NCBI GenBank assembly: GCA_016709575.1
Contig: JADJMM010000018.1
Coordinates: forward strand, 1-64,000
Direction: 5' to 3'
From: Sphingobacteriaceae bacterium
Lineage (GTDB): Bacteria; Bacteroidota; Bacteroidia; B-17B0; Aurantibacillaceae
Length of the DNA stretch: 64,000 nt
Below are positions 1 to 11,624 of this stretch, one piece after another; position 1 is the first letter of the stretch, and each line of letters begins with the position of its first letter. Under the pieces are notes generated by a model that searched no databases, had not been told where the DNA came from, and was given only the letters and a program-made list of their open reading frames with translations. Made by a program: the position numbers and the translations under genes.

Positions 1-1709
1 TTCTCTCATAACTAAATGTGCGAATGAATGAACCAAAATAATTGCTAATTATTTCCTAATCCAAAACTTAATGGCACTTCAGAAAATGCATCACTGTTGC
101 ATTCTAATTTTTTTAACTTATTATTTAAATTACTTATTGCATCAACATTAGTTGAAAACAAATCAATTAATTCATTATTAAATGAGAAAAATATGCCCTC
201 AGCATACTTTTCAACTACTGGATATGCCTGAACGTTATCAGGTTTATCTCTAAATATATTCTTTGAAATAATTCCATCAGCGTCTAAGTCAACCGGAACA
301 ACCCTTGAGAAGTCGAGTTGAGCTGATGTTATTTTCATGTTATCAATCCTCAGTATTCTAGTAAAATACTTTGAAAGCGAAGTTCCTTCCAGGTTTTGAG
401 TCACATCATTAACTTTTAAATGCTTTTCATCCTTATTTATTTCATTTTGACTTTTCTTGGTTAGGGCTCTGAATTCTTCGTATCTATAAATAATGTCTTT
501 TTGTAATTCTGTTGTTTCTTCCTTTGTAGGCTGAATTTCCAATTCCATTTTTAAACTATTAATCTGTCCAACTAAATTCATAATGTCACTTGACCAACTT
601 GGACTTGATTTATCTAGCTCGTCAATATCATTTTCGAGCTTCTTAAACATTAATTCTTTCATCTTTAAACAATTCATCTGGCATATATATACTTGAAAGA
701 ATTCTCGAATAATATAAATTGTTTCCCTGTAGTTAATGCAACTTTCATTTGCTTAGAAGAATTACATTTGTCATCTTTTGGAGGTTGTGAATTTCTAGAT
801 TTAGGATTTCCATTGTGCTTCCATATATCATTAGGTAGATATGTTGAAGCTTCCCAAGGTTATACCCTGGGCACTTAATCTTTACACTCATCAATCCTTT
901 TAAAGATGTTTGCTTTCTAATTTTCACATTTAAGCCATTTTCCATCAAAGCCCGATGCGTTTGCAGTACTTGAAGTTATTTTAATTTTTGCTAAAGGCTT
1001 GTCAATTGTTCCACAACAAAGGGAATCGTTGAACAATTCAACAGGTTTGTCTAAATTAATATCAAATGGATTATCATTTCTCCAACGAAGAAAATTAGAC
1101 CAAGGAAAATCACTAATATGTCCGTGGTCACAAATTAACACTATGTTGTCCTTGTATTAAATTGTTTATATATCCTTTCTCCGTTTTATATTTTGGAGGA
1201 AAAAGTCATCGGCATTTTGAGTTGAATTTTCCCATACATCATACCATTCCTTATATGATTTATAGTAGTTCCTATCATCTTTAAAATCTTAGGCATAAAT
1301 GGAACTGTTTATTGCCAGTTCATTCCACCATAATTAATAGTATTGAAAACTTCATTAAGTTCAATATTTGGAATTAAAACCAAATATCTCAGTTGTGATA
1401 GTTTTTTTCTTTCTTTAATCGATTCAATTAATCTAAGATCATTTGATATTCCAATTGCTCCTTCCTCAGATAATTTGGCGTGCTTTATTACATAATCCAG
1501 TATTTTATTTTCATGGGTTCCAGCTCGCATTCCTCTATCATGGATATCCATAATTTTCTTTAAAAATCCCCACTCTTCAATGCAAGAAACTATTATACTT
1601 CCATATGAAGTATGTAGGATGGACCCTGGACCACCATAAGCAGAAAGTAATTTGAATTTACTTATAGATTCATTACCTCTTATATTTTGATGATATTGTT
1701 TTTAGCCAT
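1..1709 (-). pseudogene. drmB: DISARM DrmB (DUF1998-type protein), frameshifted and cut by the window edge
   Basis: Last visible gene of the minus-strand DISARM operon. The best-fit reading starts at ATG 1709 (MAKNNIIK) and must change frame several times: near 1685, between 1309 and 1141, near 917, near 850, near 680 and near 50. Pieces in order: GGPGSILHTSYGSI (N-terminal GPG motif), ICDHGHISDFPW (the GH-x-DFPW motif of DUF1998/DrmB proteins), SSTANASGFDGKWLKC followed by KCPG and a PWEAS-like stretch (a Cys/Pro-Gly zinc-like region), ALTTGNNLYYSRILSSIYMP (the strand motif before the SxxxxP site), then an ALT..SQ helix region and a C-terminal piece that continues past base 1. Family members support DrmA in DISARM; the exact biochemical role is unknown. 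The start lies 27 bases after the drmA stop. The frameshifts may be consensus errors or real decay. Identification rests on these motifs and on position after drmA. Confidence 0.72.
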
Positions 1710-1736
1710 AATATTATTGTTGAACTGTTTTTATTA

Positions 1737-4700
1737 CTACGGAGGGGTCAATTTGCGTAATGAATATCCCACCTTCCAATGTTCAGGATAATTTTTATCC
1801 ACTCGATGTAATAAAAAGGGATTCATTTATTTTATCTCTATTTCTATAAAATAGCTCTAGTGAGGCTCACTTCCTGGCAACCTTGAAATCCAATTATGTA
1901 ATAAGTTATTTAATTGGTTATTCAAATCTATAAGTTCATCATTTGTTATAATGCCATCAATACTAGATTCTACTCCTGCAGGTCTCGTTTTTAAATAGTT
2001 ATCCAATTTTGTAGCATTATTCATAACTTCAATAATTTCATCATTAATTAATTGCTTAATCAATTTTATTTTGTTGTCATCAATTGCAGAAGCATCCATA
2101 TTGTTCATTAGACCTAATGTTTTATTATGTCTTATCATAACAGAGAGGAACATTGCTAAATATCTTTCCATTGCCTTACTTGCAAATGGTGTTACTGATA
2201 TTGGTTCAACATAACTATAAAATTTCTCATGAAATTCTTTGAATTTTGATAATGAGAAATATCTCTTGATCTAAATGGATGATGCCGTAAAAAAAACTTT
2301 CAACTCTTCTGGCAACCCTACTTTGAAGCCTGAATATACTGGCAATGTTTCTTGGCATCGAACTAATAATCATTGTATTGAACCTTGAAACATCAATTCC
2401 CACAGAAATCATGTTTGTTGAAATCACAAACTCAGGTGGATTTTTGAATTAAGAGTTGATATATCTTCTTCGGTCACAATCATTTTCCATTTCTTTTCAA
2501 TGTTGGATAAATTTGATTTAACCTCTTCGCCATTAAGGCGACCTGTTAATTCAGAGTATTCAATTTTACTTTCATCTCTTATTAGTTTGTCCAAAAAACT
2601 CCAAGGTACAGTATTCTTAATCACAAAGTTTAAATCGCCTGGCAAATAATGACTTAGCTGAGATTGTGTTTTTCCCACGTCCTTTAAACTATTAAAATAG
2701 GATAAAACAGTGTAGTAATAATCGAATACATCCGCATATTCAGCAAGTGCATAAGGGGTTTCAAAAACTTGATTGTTATTAAAACATTCTTTCAAATATT
2801 TTAATCTATGGGCCAATGAAATTGATGCAATTCGCAACTGCATCCATACTTGTGTTTTACCAACAGGTAGAATCCCTATATATTTTCTATTTGCCAAGTA
2901 TTCATCAACTTTATTTTCATTTCTTTCATAATATGCAAAGAAAGAATCATCTGACAAAATACCTTGTTTTGGAAATATTTCAGACCGTCTATTAAATAAG
3001 GCAAATATTTGTTTATCGGTATTTCTTGTTGTTGCAGTTGATGTAACAATTTTGGGTTTTATTTTAAATCCATTTTCCGAATAGGTACATAAATAGTCGA
3101 TACTTTTCTCAAATAAACCAACAGCTGACCCTAAAGGACCAAGTAACAAATGTAACTCATCTTGAATAATTAATTCAGGCGGTAATGTATTATGATTATA
3201 TCCACTGCCGAACAATCTTTTAGAATCCTCACTTCTTTTGCCAGGCATGGAAGAGACATTATTAGCAATGCTGCAAATTTGTCTACAGTACCAAAAAGTA
3301 AAGTTGGTGGAAACTTATAGATGTCTTCATCAAATAATCTAAATGGCAAACTGTAATCTTTAGTAGGCCTATTGCGCCCTATCCCTTTAAATGTGCAGCT
3401 TGTATTATTACAACATATATTTAATTGATCTTCTATAGAATAGGTGAATTGTTCTTTTGAGCTAGAAGTTGCAACATTGCTTAGTTTTTCATCTATAAAT
3501 AAATCACTTCCACACCAAGGACAGTCTGTAAAAGGTAAATTTGTCTTTATGGTTTTCAACTTGACTTATATTCTCCTTTGCCTTAGCTATTTTTAGTTTT
3601 TCATCATATTGCTTTATTGCATCAGAAATCTTCTGGAGTTCCTTTTCCATACTTTTATCATCTGGTCTTCCTGAATCTTTCCATTTATTTGGCAGAGAAC
3701 TTCCTCCCACAAATAACCCAATAGATATTCTCTCTGCACCAAGATTGCAATCATGTGGTATGTTATAATTATCTTTTCTTATAACCTCTAAAGCACAAAT
3801 AAGCAGTGTTGCTCTCTGAAACTGTTGCAGTGTTAATAAACGCAAGGTATACCTCATTAAACCAGTAGTTCCGTTACCTTTTGCCCTATAACAAACCTTC
3901 TGTAAAGCCAATAACAAAAGCAATTATTCTAAATAGGCTTCTGTTTTCCACCACCGGTTGGAAACCACACTAAATCTGTAATTTCATTTCTTTCAGGCCA
4001 ACCATTTGAAAAAATATTTCATTTATAGTCAGTTCTTACCTCTTTATAATATTCTTCTGTAAGTTGTGTTTTTAGCGTCTCTTCCTTACTTTTCTTTAAA
4101 ATGCTATGATGTAATTGCATAAACATAGCAGTGTTCATAATTCTAAAAGCTGCAATAGCCTTTGAATCATTTTTCAATAAATTAATATTTCTAATCAATC
4201 TATTAAAGTCGTTTTCACAAGCTAATAGTTGCTTTGATAATAATTTATTTTGTTCATCATTAAGTGAATTTTCTTCTGTTAGTTTTTTCTTTTTTTCATC
4301 AATCCATATTTTATATTCATCAACAAAACTTTTCAATCCGCTAATTATTTCTTCATCTTTGGCATTTGACAAGGTTGAAAGATGCCGCATTGAAAGTATT
4401 AATTCCTCTTTTCGCTTAACCTAGATGTAATTTTGCCTTCAAAAATTTTACTGGGTTTAAAATCAACCTTAGGCGTTTCTTGTTCTGGAAGAAATTCAGT
4501 AGATATATAATGTAAACCAAAACTATTTTTACCCCAATCAACAGAAGTATTATACCCTTCACCAAAATCAAGATAGTTCCTATATAGCAATTTATTAAAG
4601 TTATCTTCCTCATCAAAATTTAATAGCTGAGGCGGATTATATTGCTGTAGCTGGTTTTGAACTAGCTCTTCAACCATGATTTTAACTCCAAAGAATGCTT

Positions 4701-5966
4701 TTTCATTGGCTTCATCCTTTTTATTTAATTGAGGTGGTTCATTATCTTTTAATAGGATGCTAGCTTTATTCTGTAAAATAATTTTGATAAAGAGTTCTTC
4801 GTTTTTATGAATATATTGAACGTAATACTTTAAATCTGCCAATGCTTCGTTTTCCGAATTAAATGATAATTCCTCAGAACGAAATACTTTCTTTTCCGCA
4901 GTATAAAAAATGGTAATTCTATCTGAATTTTGTCATAGGATTTTGATTCCCAAACTGGTGAAGCATTTTTGGCTTATAAACGGATTTTAATCAGTAACAT
5001 AATTCTTTACTTGATTATATATTTCAATTGTTTTGGATTAGACCTTTAAAATTTACATAGTTTGATAAATCAAGATGCAATTGCAATTGCAGATATGAAA
5101 TAATATTATCATCAAAAACTGTTATTACATTGGCATAACCATATTTATTAGATTGAGTTATAGAATAAATTTGTAAAGTTTCTCGTCCTCAAAAAATCCA
5201 AAATACTTTGTTCCATTCTTCTCTTTTAGCTCTATAATTCTTTCTTTAAATACATCTTTAAATACTGGCAATACCTTTTCTTTGATAAAATTATTTGTAA
5301 GTAAATAATCTATCATATACAAATCTTCATTGCTAATAATAGAATTAATTGTAACAAATAGGTTCTTGTCTTTTCATGGTATTTAAAAATGATGCATAAT
5401 AATTTGTGATAGCGCTTTCAATTTCAACCTCATATTCAGTAACTAAACACGATAATTTATTAGCTAAGCAGCTTTTTTTTTATGTTTAAATATTTTCTAA
5501 AAGAAATAGTTATGGCTAAATCTTTCTGCAAATTGGTATTTTCGCTAACAACAAAAGATAGTCCAAGTGAATTCGGGTAATTCTGTTGTTTACTTACTAA
5601 ACTTTCACCTAAATCATCTTTAATACTATCATCATCAGCACCAGTATTAATATCCTCTAATTCGCTATCATCAAAATCTTCTTCATTCGAAATAATCAAT
5701 AATTTAGCGGTTGCTTCCTTTGGTAATTTTGTTCTTGTTTCAGGAAACAATATTGCTGAACTATATTGATAGGCAGGCACCTCTGTTAAGACTTCGCTTT
5801 TGTTATCAATGGCCTTTACGGCTGTTGTCTTTATTTCTAAATCTTTAAATTCACTAGATTCCCATTTTTCAATAAAGAAATAACGTTTGTTAAAAGCACC
5901 AGGCCCTATTATTTGCTCTTTAACAAATATTTCTAAACTCTCCCTTTCTTTTTTAAAACCACTCAT
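1737..5966 (-). pseudogene. drmA: DISARM DrmA-type SF2 helicase, about 1400 codons, multiple frameshifts
   Basis: Large helicase, the core component of DISARM anti-phage systems. Pieces in order: an N-terminal domain with QIIGPG, YSSAILFPE and NSLGLSFVV (5966-5460); a middle region with a VDWGKN block and STEFLPEQE (4842-4399); the ATPase motif VWFPTGGGK (about 3930-3960), where the run of A after GGGK is one base short so the next residues TEAYLE fall out of frame; TTGLMRYTLRLLTLQQFQRA (about 3830-3880), very typical of DrmA; zinc-like CPWCGSD and CCNNTSC; FGTVDKFA; the DEAH-like box LIIQDELHLLLGPLGS (about 3120-3170); STATTRN; and motif V/VI pieces MISVGIDVSRFN and SRVARR (2427-2227). The ATG at 5966 lies 1 base after the drmE stop. 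I count at least eight frame changes. DrmA assignment is strong; whether the gene is alive cannot be told from this sequence. Confidence 0.85.
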
Positions 5967-5967
5967 G

Positions 5968-8307
5968 TCAATTTGTTTTAATTTCTTTTACTTGATGAAA
6001 AGAAAGTTCGTTAATTATTGCTGAAATAATGGACTTTGCAAGATCCATAGTATTTGTTCCTTCTCCCTCCTCAAAAATAGCTTTCTTTTCTTCTAAGTAA
6101 TTTGCTACTTTATTAATCAATTCCGGGTTATCAATTCCACTCAAATATTCCCCATCAATACAAAGATTAAAAATATGCCTATAAATACCTTTAATTTCAT
6201 TTATATGCTTCCTGCCATAATGTGAAATCCAAGCCTGATTCTTATCTGTATTATCAATTCCCAGGTATTCACATATAACCTTCCAGTTAGATTTTTTCTT
6301 TGGAAGAATGAACTCTCCTTCCTCTTCTAACAAATACATCTTTTTAAATCGCTTTTCATCTTTATAATCAATTCCAAGCTTTACCAATTTACCAAAAACA
6401 TTTTGGTCTTTCCCCAATTCAATTTGGAAATCGACTACTGTGTCTGGGATGCGACTAAGCTTATTAATAATAGCATCCTTATCAATTACAGAACTAATTT
6501 CATTCATTGGAATGAAACTATCTCCAGGTACTAAGTATGACGCAGAACAAGATATCACTGAAGTCCTTTGAAGAAGGACTTGATTACTGCTTTTAAGTTA
6601 AAAACCTTGTCAGTTGTTTTCAATTTGTAAATTAATATCTTGTGTCTTTTCACTCTTAGATAGGCTAATCTCTATTTCTTCCTCATTTCTAAAAACAAAA
6701 TCTTCATTTTCAGATTGATTTTCTTCAATGACAATAGCTTCTTCTTCAACCATGTATCTCTTTCGATACTTAATTATATCAGCTTTTGTGTTTTTAATTA
6801 TATCAGCCCTTAAGTTTGTAAATACTATTTTGTTTAGAATGAAGTTATCATCAAGTTTTCTCTTTTAGGATTTAGTAAAACATCAAAATGATAATTTAAC
6901 AATTGATACTTTATCCAAGGCTGATAATTAAGTAAAGAAAAATCTGGTATTACTATTTGTAAGTCTTCATTTTGTTGCAGAATATTAACCAGGTTTATAA
7001 TATTAAACCCTTCTAATACTAATAAATGATGATGTTGATGGTATTCATAATCTTCATTGTTCTCTACAAAAACGGTATTAGTATTATTGCTTAACAAATA
7101 ATTCCTGAATGAATTTAATGATTTTTCTAATTTCTTCTTTTTTGAACCTCTGATCTCAGGGAGCAATATGACTGGATTTTGCGCCTCTTCAATAAATGTT
7201 TTACTCCAATTTAAATCATGTACTAAGTCTATAATTTTTTTAACTGAACTAATGATTGGTTTTTGGAAACATCTGGATAATCTGCCTTAAACATTTCAAA
7301 CCACTCATCCTTTGGTATACTCTGATTGATAAACAAAAACCAATATTTAGGAAAGGTGTAGTAAACTTATTAAACTCATAGCCTTTCCATGCTATTCCTA
7401 AACTCACTTAGCGCCTTGTATAAATCTATACTATGATTTGTGTCGAGTATTGTATATTTTGAGGAAAATCCTTTAATAATAGTTCATTACCATGAAGTTC
7501 ATTGGGTAATAAAAACAAATCTTCTTCAGTTAGGTTTTTATAATAAAATCTTGAATTAAAAATCAAATGAAGGCTGCTATTCCCAAGGTCAAAAAGATAA
7601 CTATGAATGTTTTTATGGTATGGATATTTAATTGTTATTTGGTGCGTGAAATCCTTTGAAACTAACTCCTCTTCAAAAGCGATTGCATCTTCTTGTGAAT
7701 ACATTTTCGAGTCCCAATTCAATGTTTTAAATTGAATAAATTCCTCGGCTGATATATCTTCGCCATTACTTATGGAAAGACATAAATCTTCTTTAAAATT
7801 TATTAATATTGGATAATTTATTAAACCATTTCTCTCAATAATCTTAAATAGTTTAAATGAATTAAAGATATCTTCCCAATGTGAATTCTCTATTTGATTT
7901 TTTACAAAAACTGGAATAAATCTATCTTTTGAGATAATTGTATTATCAGACCAGAAAAGGGTATCGCCTTCTTGTTTAACGAAATCAATAGTTGATTTAG
8001 TATTATATAAAAAAAGAGTCCTTTTTTTATTGTAATCAAACACATTAAAAAGACAAGTGTTTTCAAAAGCAATTAATTCAGGTCTTTGACTTAGCCTATA
8101 AACTAACGAGAATAGTCTTGTATAATTATAAACTATATTTAAGGATTCAACTTCATACTTTGGAACATGGAGTGTTAGTTTTTTTTCAGATGATTTTAAG
8201 AAATCATAATACCATTTACCAATTACTTTGAAAAAAGCAGAATGTTCTTGTTGAAGTTCTAATGCTTCAAGAACAGTTTCATGTATTTTATCGAAAGTTA
8301 TCTCCAT
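5968..8307 (-). pseudogene. drmE: DrmE-like DISARM protein, about 780 codons, frameshifted
   Basis: Reads as one broken gene in three good pieces: 293 residues from ATG 8307 (MEITFDKIHETVLEALELQQ), 110 residues at 7166-6834, and 196 residues at 6558-5968, with short out-of-frame stretches between. I see no catalytic motif, signal peptide or membrane segment in the pieces. The name rests on context: the gene lies directly upstream of drmA and in the same operon as a cytosine methyltransferase and drmB, and its reconstructed length of about 780 residues fits DrmE, the class 2-specific DISARM component whose biochemical role is not settled. Its ATG overlaps the end of the upstream helicase by 20 bases (TAA at 8290-8288), which implies translational coupling. 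The ORF also has helix-rich, acidic stretches. It could be another island protein; an HMM search of the repaired protein would decide. Confidence 0.6.
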
Positions 8308-9863
8308 AAAATGATATTTAAGGCGCTCATGGCTCTTGTTGCACCTACATAATTTTGAACCTTAGTGGAATCATTAATTTAGTTATTTCTTCAATGTCTG
8401 ATTTAAAATAGTCGTTTATAATAGAGGCAAATTCTTCTATTAATTGACTTTGTACTAAAATAATTTTCTCTGAACTGGTAAATTTTGTTTCCGTTATTAT
8501 TTCTTTAATTTTTTCTAGTTTTGACTTTAGATTCTCCACAGAAAATAACAAGTTTCCGTATTTTGATTTAATTTTTCCATACTCATTGTATAAAATACAA
8601 TTTGACACTTCAGCTATACTCTTGTTTTGTATACATCGGTAATTTTCATCAAAATAAAAATGAGAATATCCCATTTCAATAAAAAAATCTGTATACCATT
8701 CCAAATCATTTAAATTAGAAACGATTGCTTGGTCTGGGTCATAAAGCACCAGTAATTTAGGTTTTTCAAGTTTAGCGTTTACTTTCTCAATAAAATCGTA
8801 TAAGCCTTTTCAAAATATTCTTGAGCCTCATCAAAATTAAAAAATCAACTTCATTCGAAACGCTCTCAGGAGTTACCACTTCACTAAATATTCTAAACGA
8901 AATATTATTAGGGTCTAATTTGTAGTCATTCAAAATAATATGTTCTAGTTTAGATCTAATGAGTTTATTGGCGCAAAAACAATCCCTTTTTGCTGTTTTA
9001 ATAAATTTTCAGCCAAATACTTTATAGCTAATGCCGTTTTACCCGTACCGGGGCCGCCTTGAACTATTACGTTTTTGTTTCTTCTTAATCCTTTTAATAT
9101 CTCATAGTTTTCTTTACAAATTAGTTCAGTATTAATTTTATCTGGATTATAGCCATAGGTTGATTGTATGGGAAATAATTCTGATTTCAATCGCTTTAAA
9201 TCCTTAGCTGTTAATAATGGATATAATTCATTTGCTTTTTTATTTAGTTCTTCAGATGTAAGCGATTTAAAAGACTTGCTTAATGTACGGTTTCTTGCTT
9301 TTTTATTCAAATTGCTGATAAATGCAAAAATTTATTTTGAATTGCTCTCTCATCTAATCCATCCATATCTGCTTTTGAAAAAAATATATCCTTATATCCT
9401 TCTAATTGAGGGCCCTTTAATGCGAATCCAGCCTCATGAGGTAGTACTATTGCTCTATAAACAAAAACTGAGCTATCTATATAGTTTTTCAAAGTATGTA
9501 CGTATTCTTTTGCTTGTACAAAGGGGTTCTGACTCTGGTATTCGCCTTTATTATTATACGAGAAATAACAATCATTTTCGTCTACTCTTAATCCACCACC
9601 CTTTACCTCAAGTATCAGAATGCCATGCTTAGAAAGTAATATAAAATCAATTTGACCTTCAACTTTACTTTTACTAGCAGGGTGATTTGATAAATTATAG
9701 TTATGCTTAAATACCACGTTTCATCCTCAACAAATTTATTGTCATTGAAGGATAGAAACTGGTTATACACCCACAGCTCACCATTCAAAGTTTCGCCATT
9801 TTGATTGATGATAACAGATTCTAAATTGTTCTTAGCATAATTATCTATAAAACGAATTGGCAT
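8288..9863 (-). pseudogene. NERD nuclease-related domain + SF1 (UvrD-like) helicase, frameshifted
   Basis: The reconstructed protein of about 525 residues starts at ATG 9863 (MPIRFIDNYAKNN). The N-terminal NERD domain shows EGQIDFILLSKHGILILEVK, the D-x(n)-E-x-K nuclease-like core. The helicase part has Walker A VQGGPGTGKTALAIKYLAEN (about 9010-9075), a Walker B that reads DFLIFDEAQEYF once one T is restored in a T run near 8840, a downstream LYDPDQAI block (8749 region), and a C-terminal YVGATRAMSALNIIYGDN (motif VI of UvrD-like helicases). At least four frame changes occur, mostly at A/T runs. It sits between the methyltransferase (stop 3 bases upstream of its ATG) and drmE (20-base overlap), so it is part of the DISARM operon by layout. 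NERD-helicases are found in defence and repair settings; a role as DISARM accessory is inference. Confidence 0.75.
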
Positions 9864-9866
9864 TTA

Positions 9867-11586
9867 TTACTTATTGTTTGCTGTAGTTATAATTTTATTT
9901 ATTGCATAAAGGGCATAAAGTTGTTTTTTTGGTACAATGTCTTTTTCGAAAAATTTCACCCCAGATTGTTCGTACATTTCATTTTTAGAATCAAATTTTT
10001 TCTACAATATTAGCGACTTCATTAATCAGCTTAGTAGGCTCCAGAAAATTACCAATTGACTTATGCTCTTCATACATTTTTTGCATGAGTGTCTTATCGG
10101 CTATCTTTTCGCTAAAGCCGTTATTAATGATAGCAATAAATTTTTCTCCGTCATCGAAGTGCTTTTTAATTGTTGGCTCAAGTTTTTTATAATCCCCTTC
10201 TTTAAACTTACTAATACCAAAACCTTCCCCAGTGCCATAAAAAACTGTAGACTTCCATTTTCCAATTGTCTTTTCATTTTTTTCAATATCATAATTAGAG
10301 AGAGCAATTGTCATGTTTCCTGACTTAAAAGGATGTCTTCTAAATCTAGAGCCTTTGTTTTTAGTTGGGGGTTTGTCAAAAGTTTTAATTGAAAAAGTAT
10401 TAAGAGATAAAACCCCTTCTAATTTTGGTTTTTTGAAAATAGTAAGTTTACTTTCTGATTTTGAAAACAATACTTCTTTTAATGTTTTAGCAAGGGCTCT
10501 GCTGACAGAAGGGCATACTGCATTTCCAACTAATTTCCATTTAGTGTTTTCTGAACCAATAAATTGGTATGTAATAGGGAATCCCATTATTATCGCGGCC
10601 TCTCGAACTGTGGGAGTCCTGTATTGGCCATGCCCAATTCTATTTAGTTCACACTTATAAATAATAGCCTCTCTTGAATTTGCGATTTTAGTTGCGGTAA
10701 TTGTTCTGCTTGGTTTATTAATATCCTCAGGGAAAGACATTTTTCCCATATAAGGATGATTCGTTTTCAAGTACTTTGAATTATCCCAATCTGATTCGTA
10801 TACCCAGTATCATAAAAATGATCAGTAATCTCATTCAATGGAATTAGAATGTCATAAGATGGGTCCTTAACTAGCCTTTCACTATACTTTTCATATGGAC
10901 TTGGAAAATTTTTCAATAACATTCCAATAGATTTGAAGTTTGGAAGCGTATCCTCCGCTTTGTTACTAAAATTAATTTTTGGAACAATGAATTTTCCCTT
11001 TTAATTATTTCCCTGTAATTAAACGCTTTCTAGACTGAAATGAACCATAATTTGCTGAATTAATTACATGATTATTTCCTTCAATCTGAATTGCTATTTG
11101 ATTAGGATTTATTTTCATATTCCTTGCCCACGATGCAAGATTTAGATCGGAAAATGTGTAATATTCCTTGAGATATTTTTTAGAATTTTCTACATTTTCC
11201 ATAAACCAGGCTTTGAGTTTCGATTTAGGCTGGTGCTTTTTTACAGCAATAATTCTCAGAAAACTTTCAGTTAATTTTAACCCGTATTCTTTGTCAGCTT
11301 TTCCAGATTTATTTGAACTTGAAAAGCTAACGCAGGGTGGACTCCCAATAATAACATCACTATTAGGCAATTTTTCAATTTCTTCAATTGAATCATAAAA
11401 ATCTAAAACATTCTTTGTTTGAAATTCTTTATTGAAGTTATGATTATAAGTTGAAATTGCTGGTTGCCAAAAATCTACTCCCAAAATAATTTCATAACCT
11501 TGTTGGCGAAACCCTTCGGAAAAGCCCCCTGCACCACAGAAAAAATCAATTACTGTTAAATTATTTTTAGATTTATTTTTTGCCAT
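9867..11586 (-). pseudogene. drmMII: DNA (cytosine-5) methyltransferase of DISARM (DrmMII), frameshifted
   Basis: C5-cytosine methyltransferase, presumed to mark host DNA for the DISARM system. Seen in order: motif I DFFCGAGGFSEGF (SAM binding), motif IV GSPPCVSFSSSN with the catalytic Cys, motif VI FMENVEN, motif VIII QSRKR, then after the target-recognition region RTPTVREAAIIMGFP and LVGNAVCPSVS (motifs IX-X). A further 220 or so residues follow motif X, longer than a minimal Dcm; this tail has no motif I recognise. Frame changes lie near 11010, near 10790 and near 10005; repairing the last (one extra A) extends the protein to ...NKIITTANNK and a stop at 9869-9867. First gene of the DISARM block proper; it starts 38 bases after the AlbA_2 gene. 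The methylation motif cannot be read from sequence. Confidence 0.85.
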
Positions 11587-11624
11587 ATTTTAATAGATTA
11601 ATTTTCACCTCACGCTTTTCAATT

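Noticed and set aside
693..878. Plus-strand ORF of 61 codons
   Set aside because: It lies opposite the drmB coding region and has no family features; minus-strand frames here carry the KCPG and LTTGNNLYYSRILSS motifs.
1..11586. Reading the short minus-strand ORFs as many separate small genes
   Set aside because: Consecutive pieces join into the motif order of known large proteins (Dcm, SF1 helicase, DrmA, DrmB) when single bases at A/T runs are restored.
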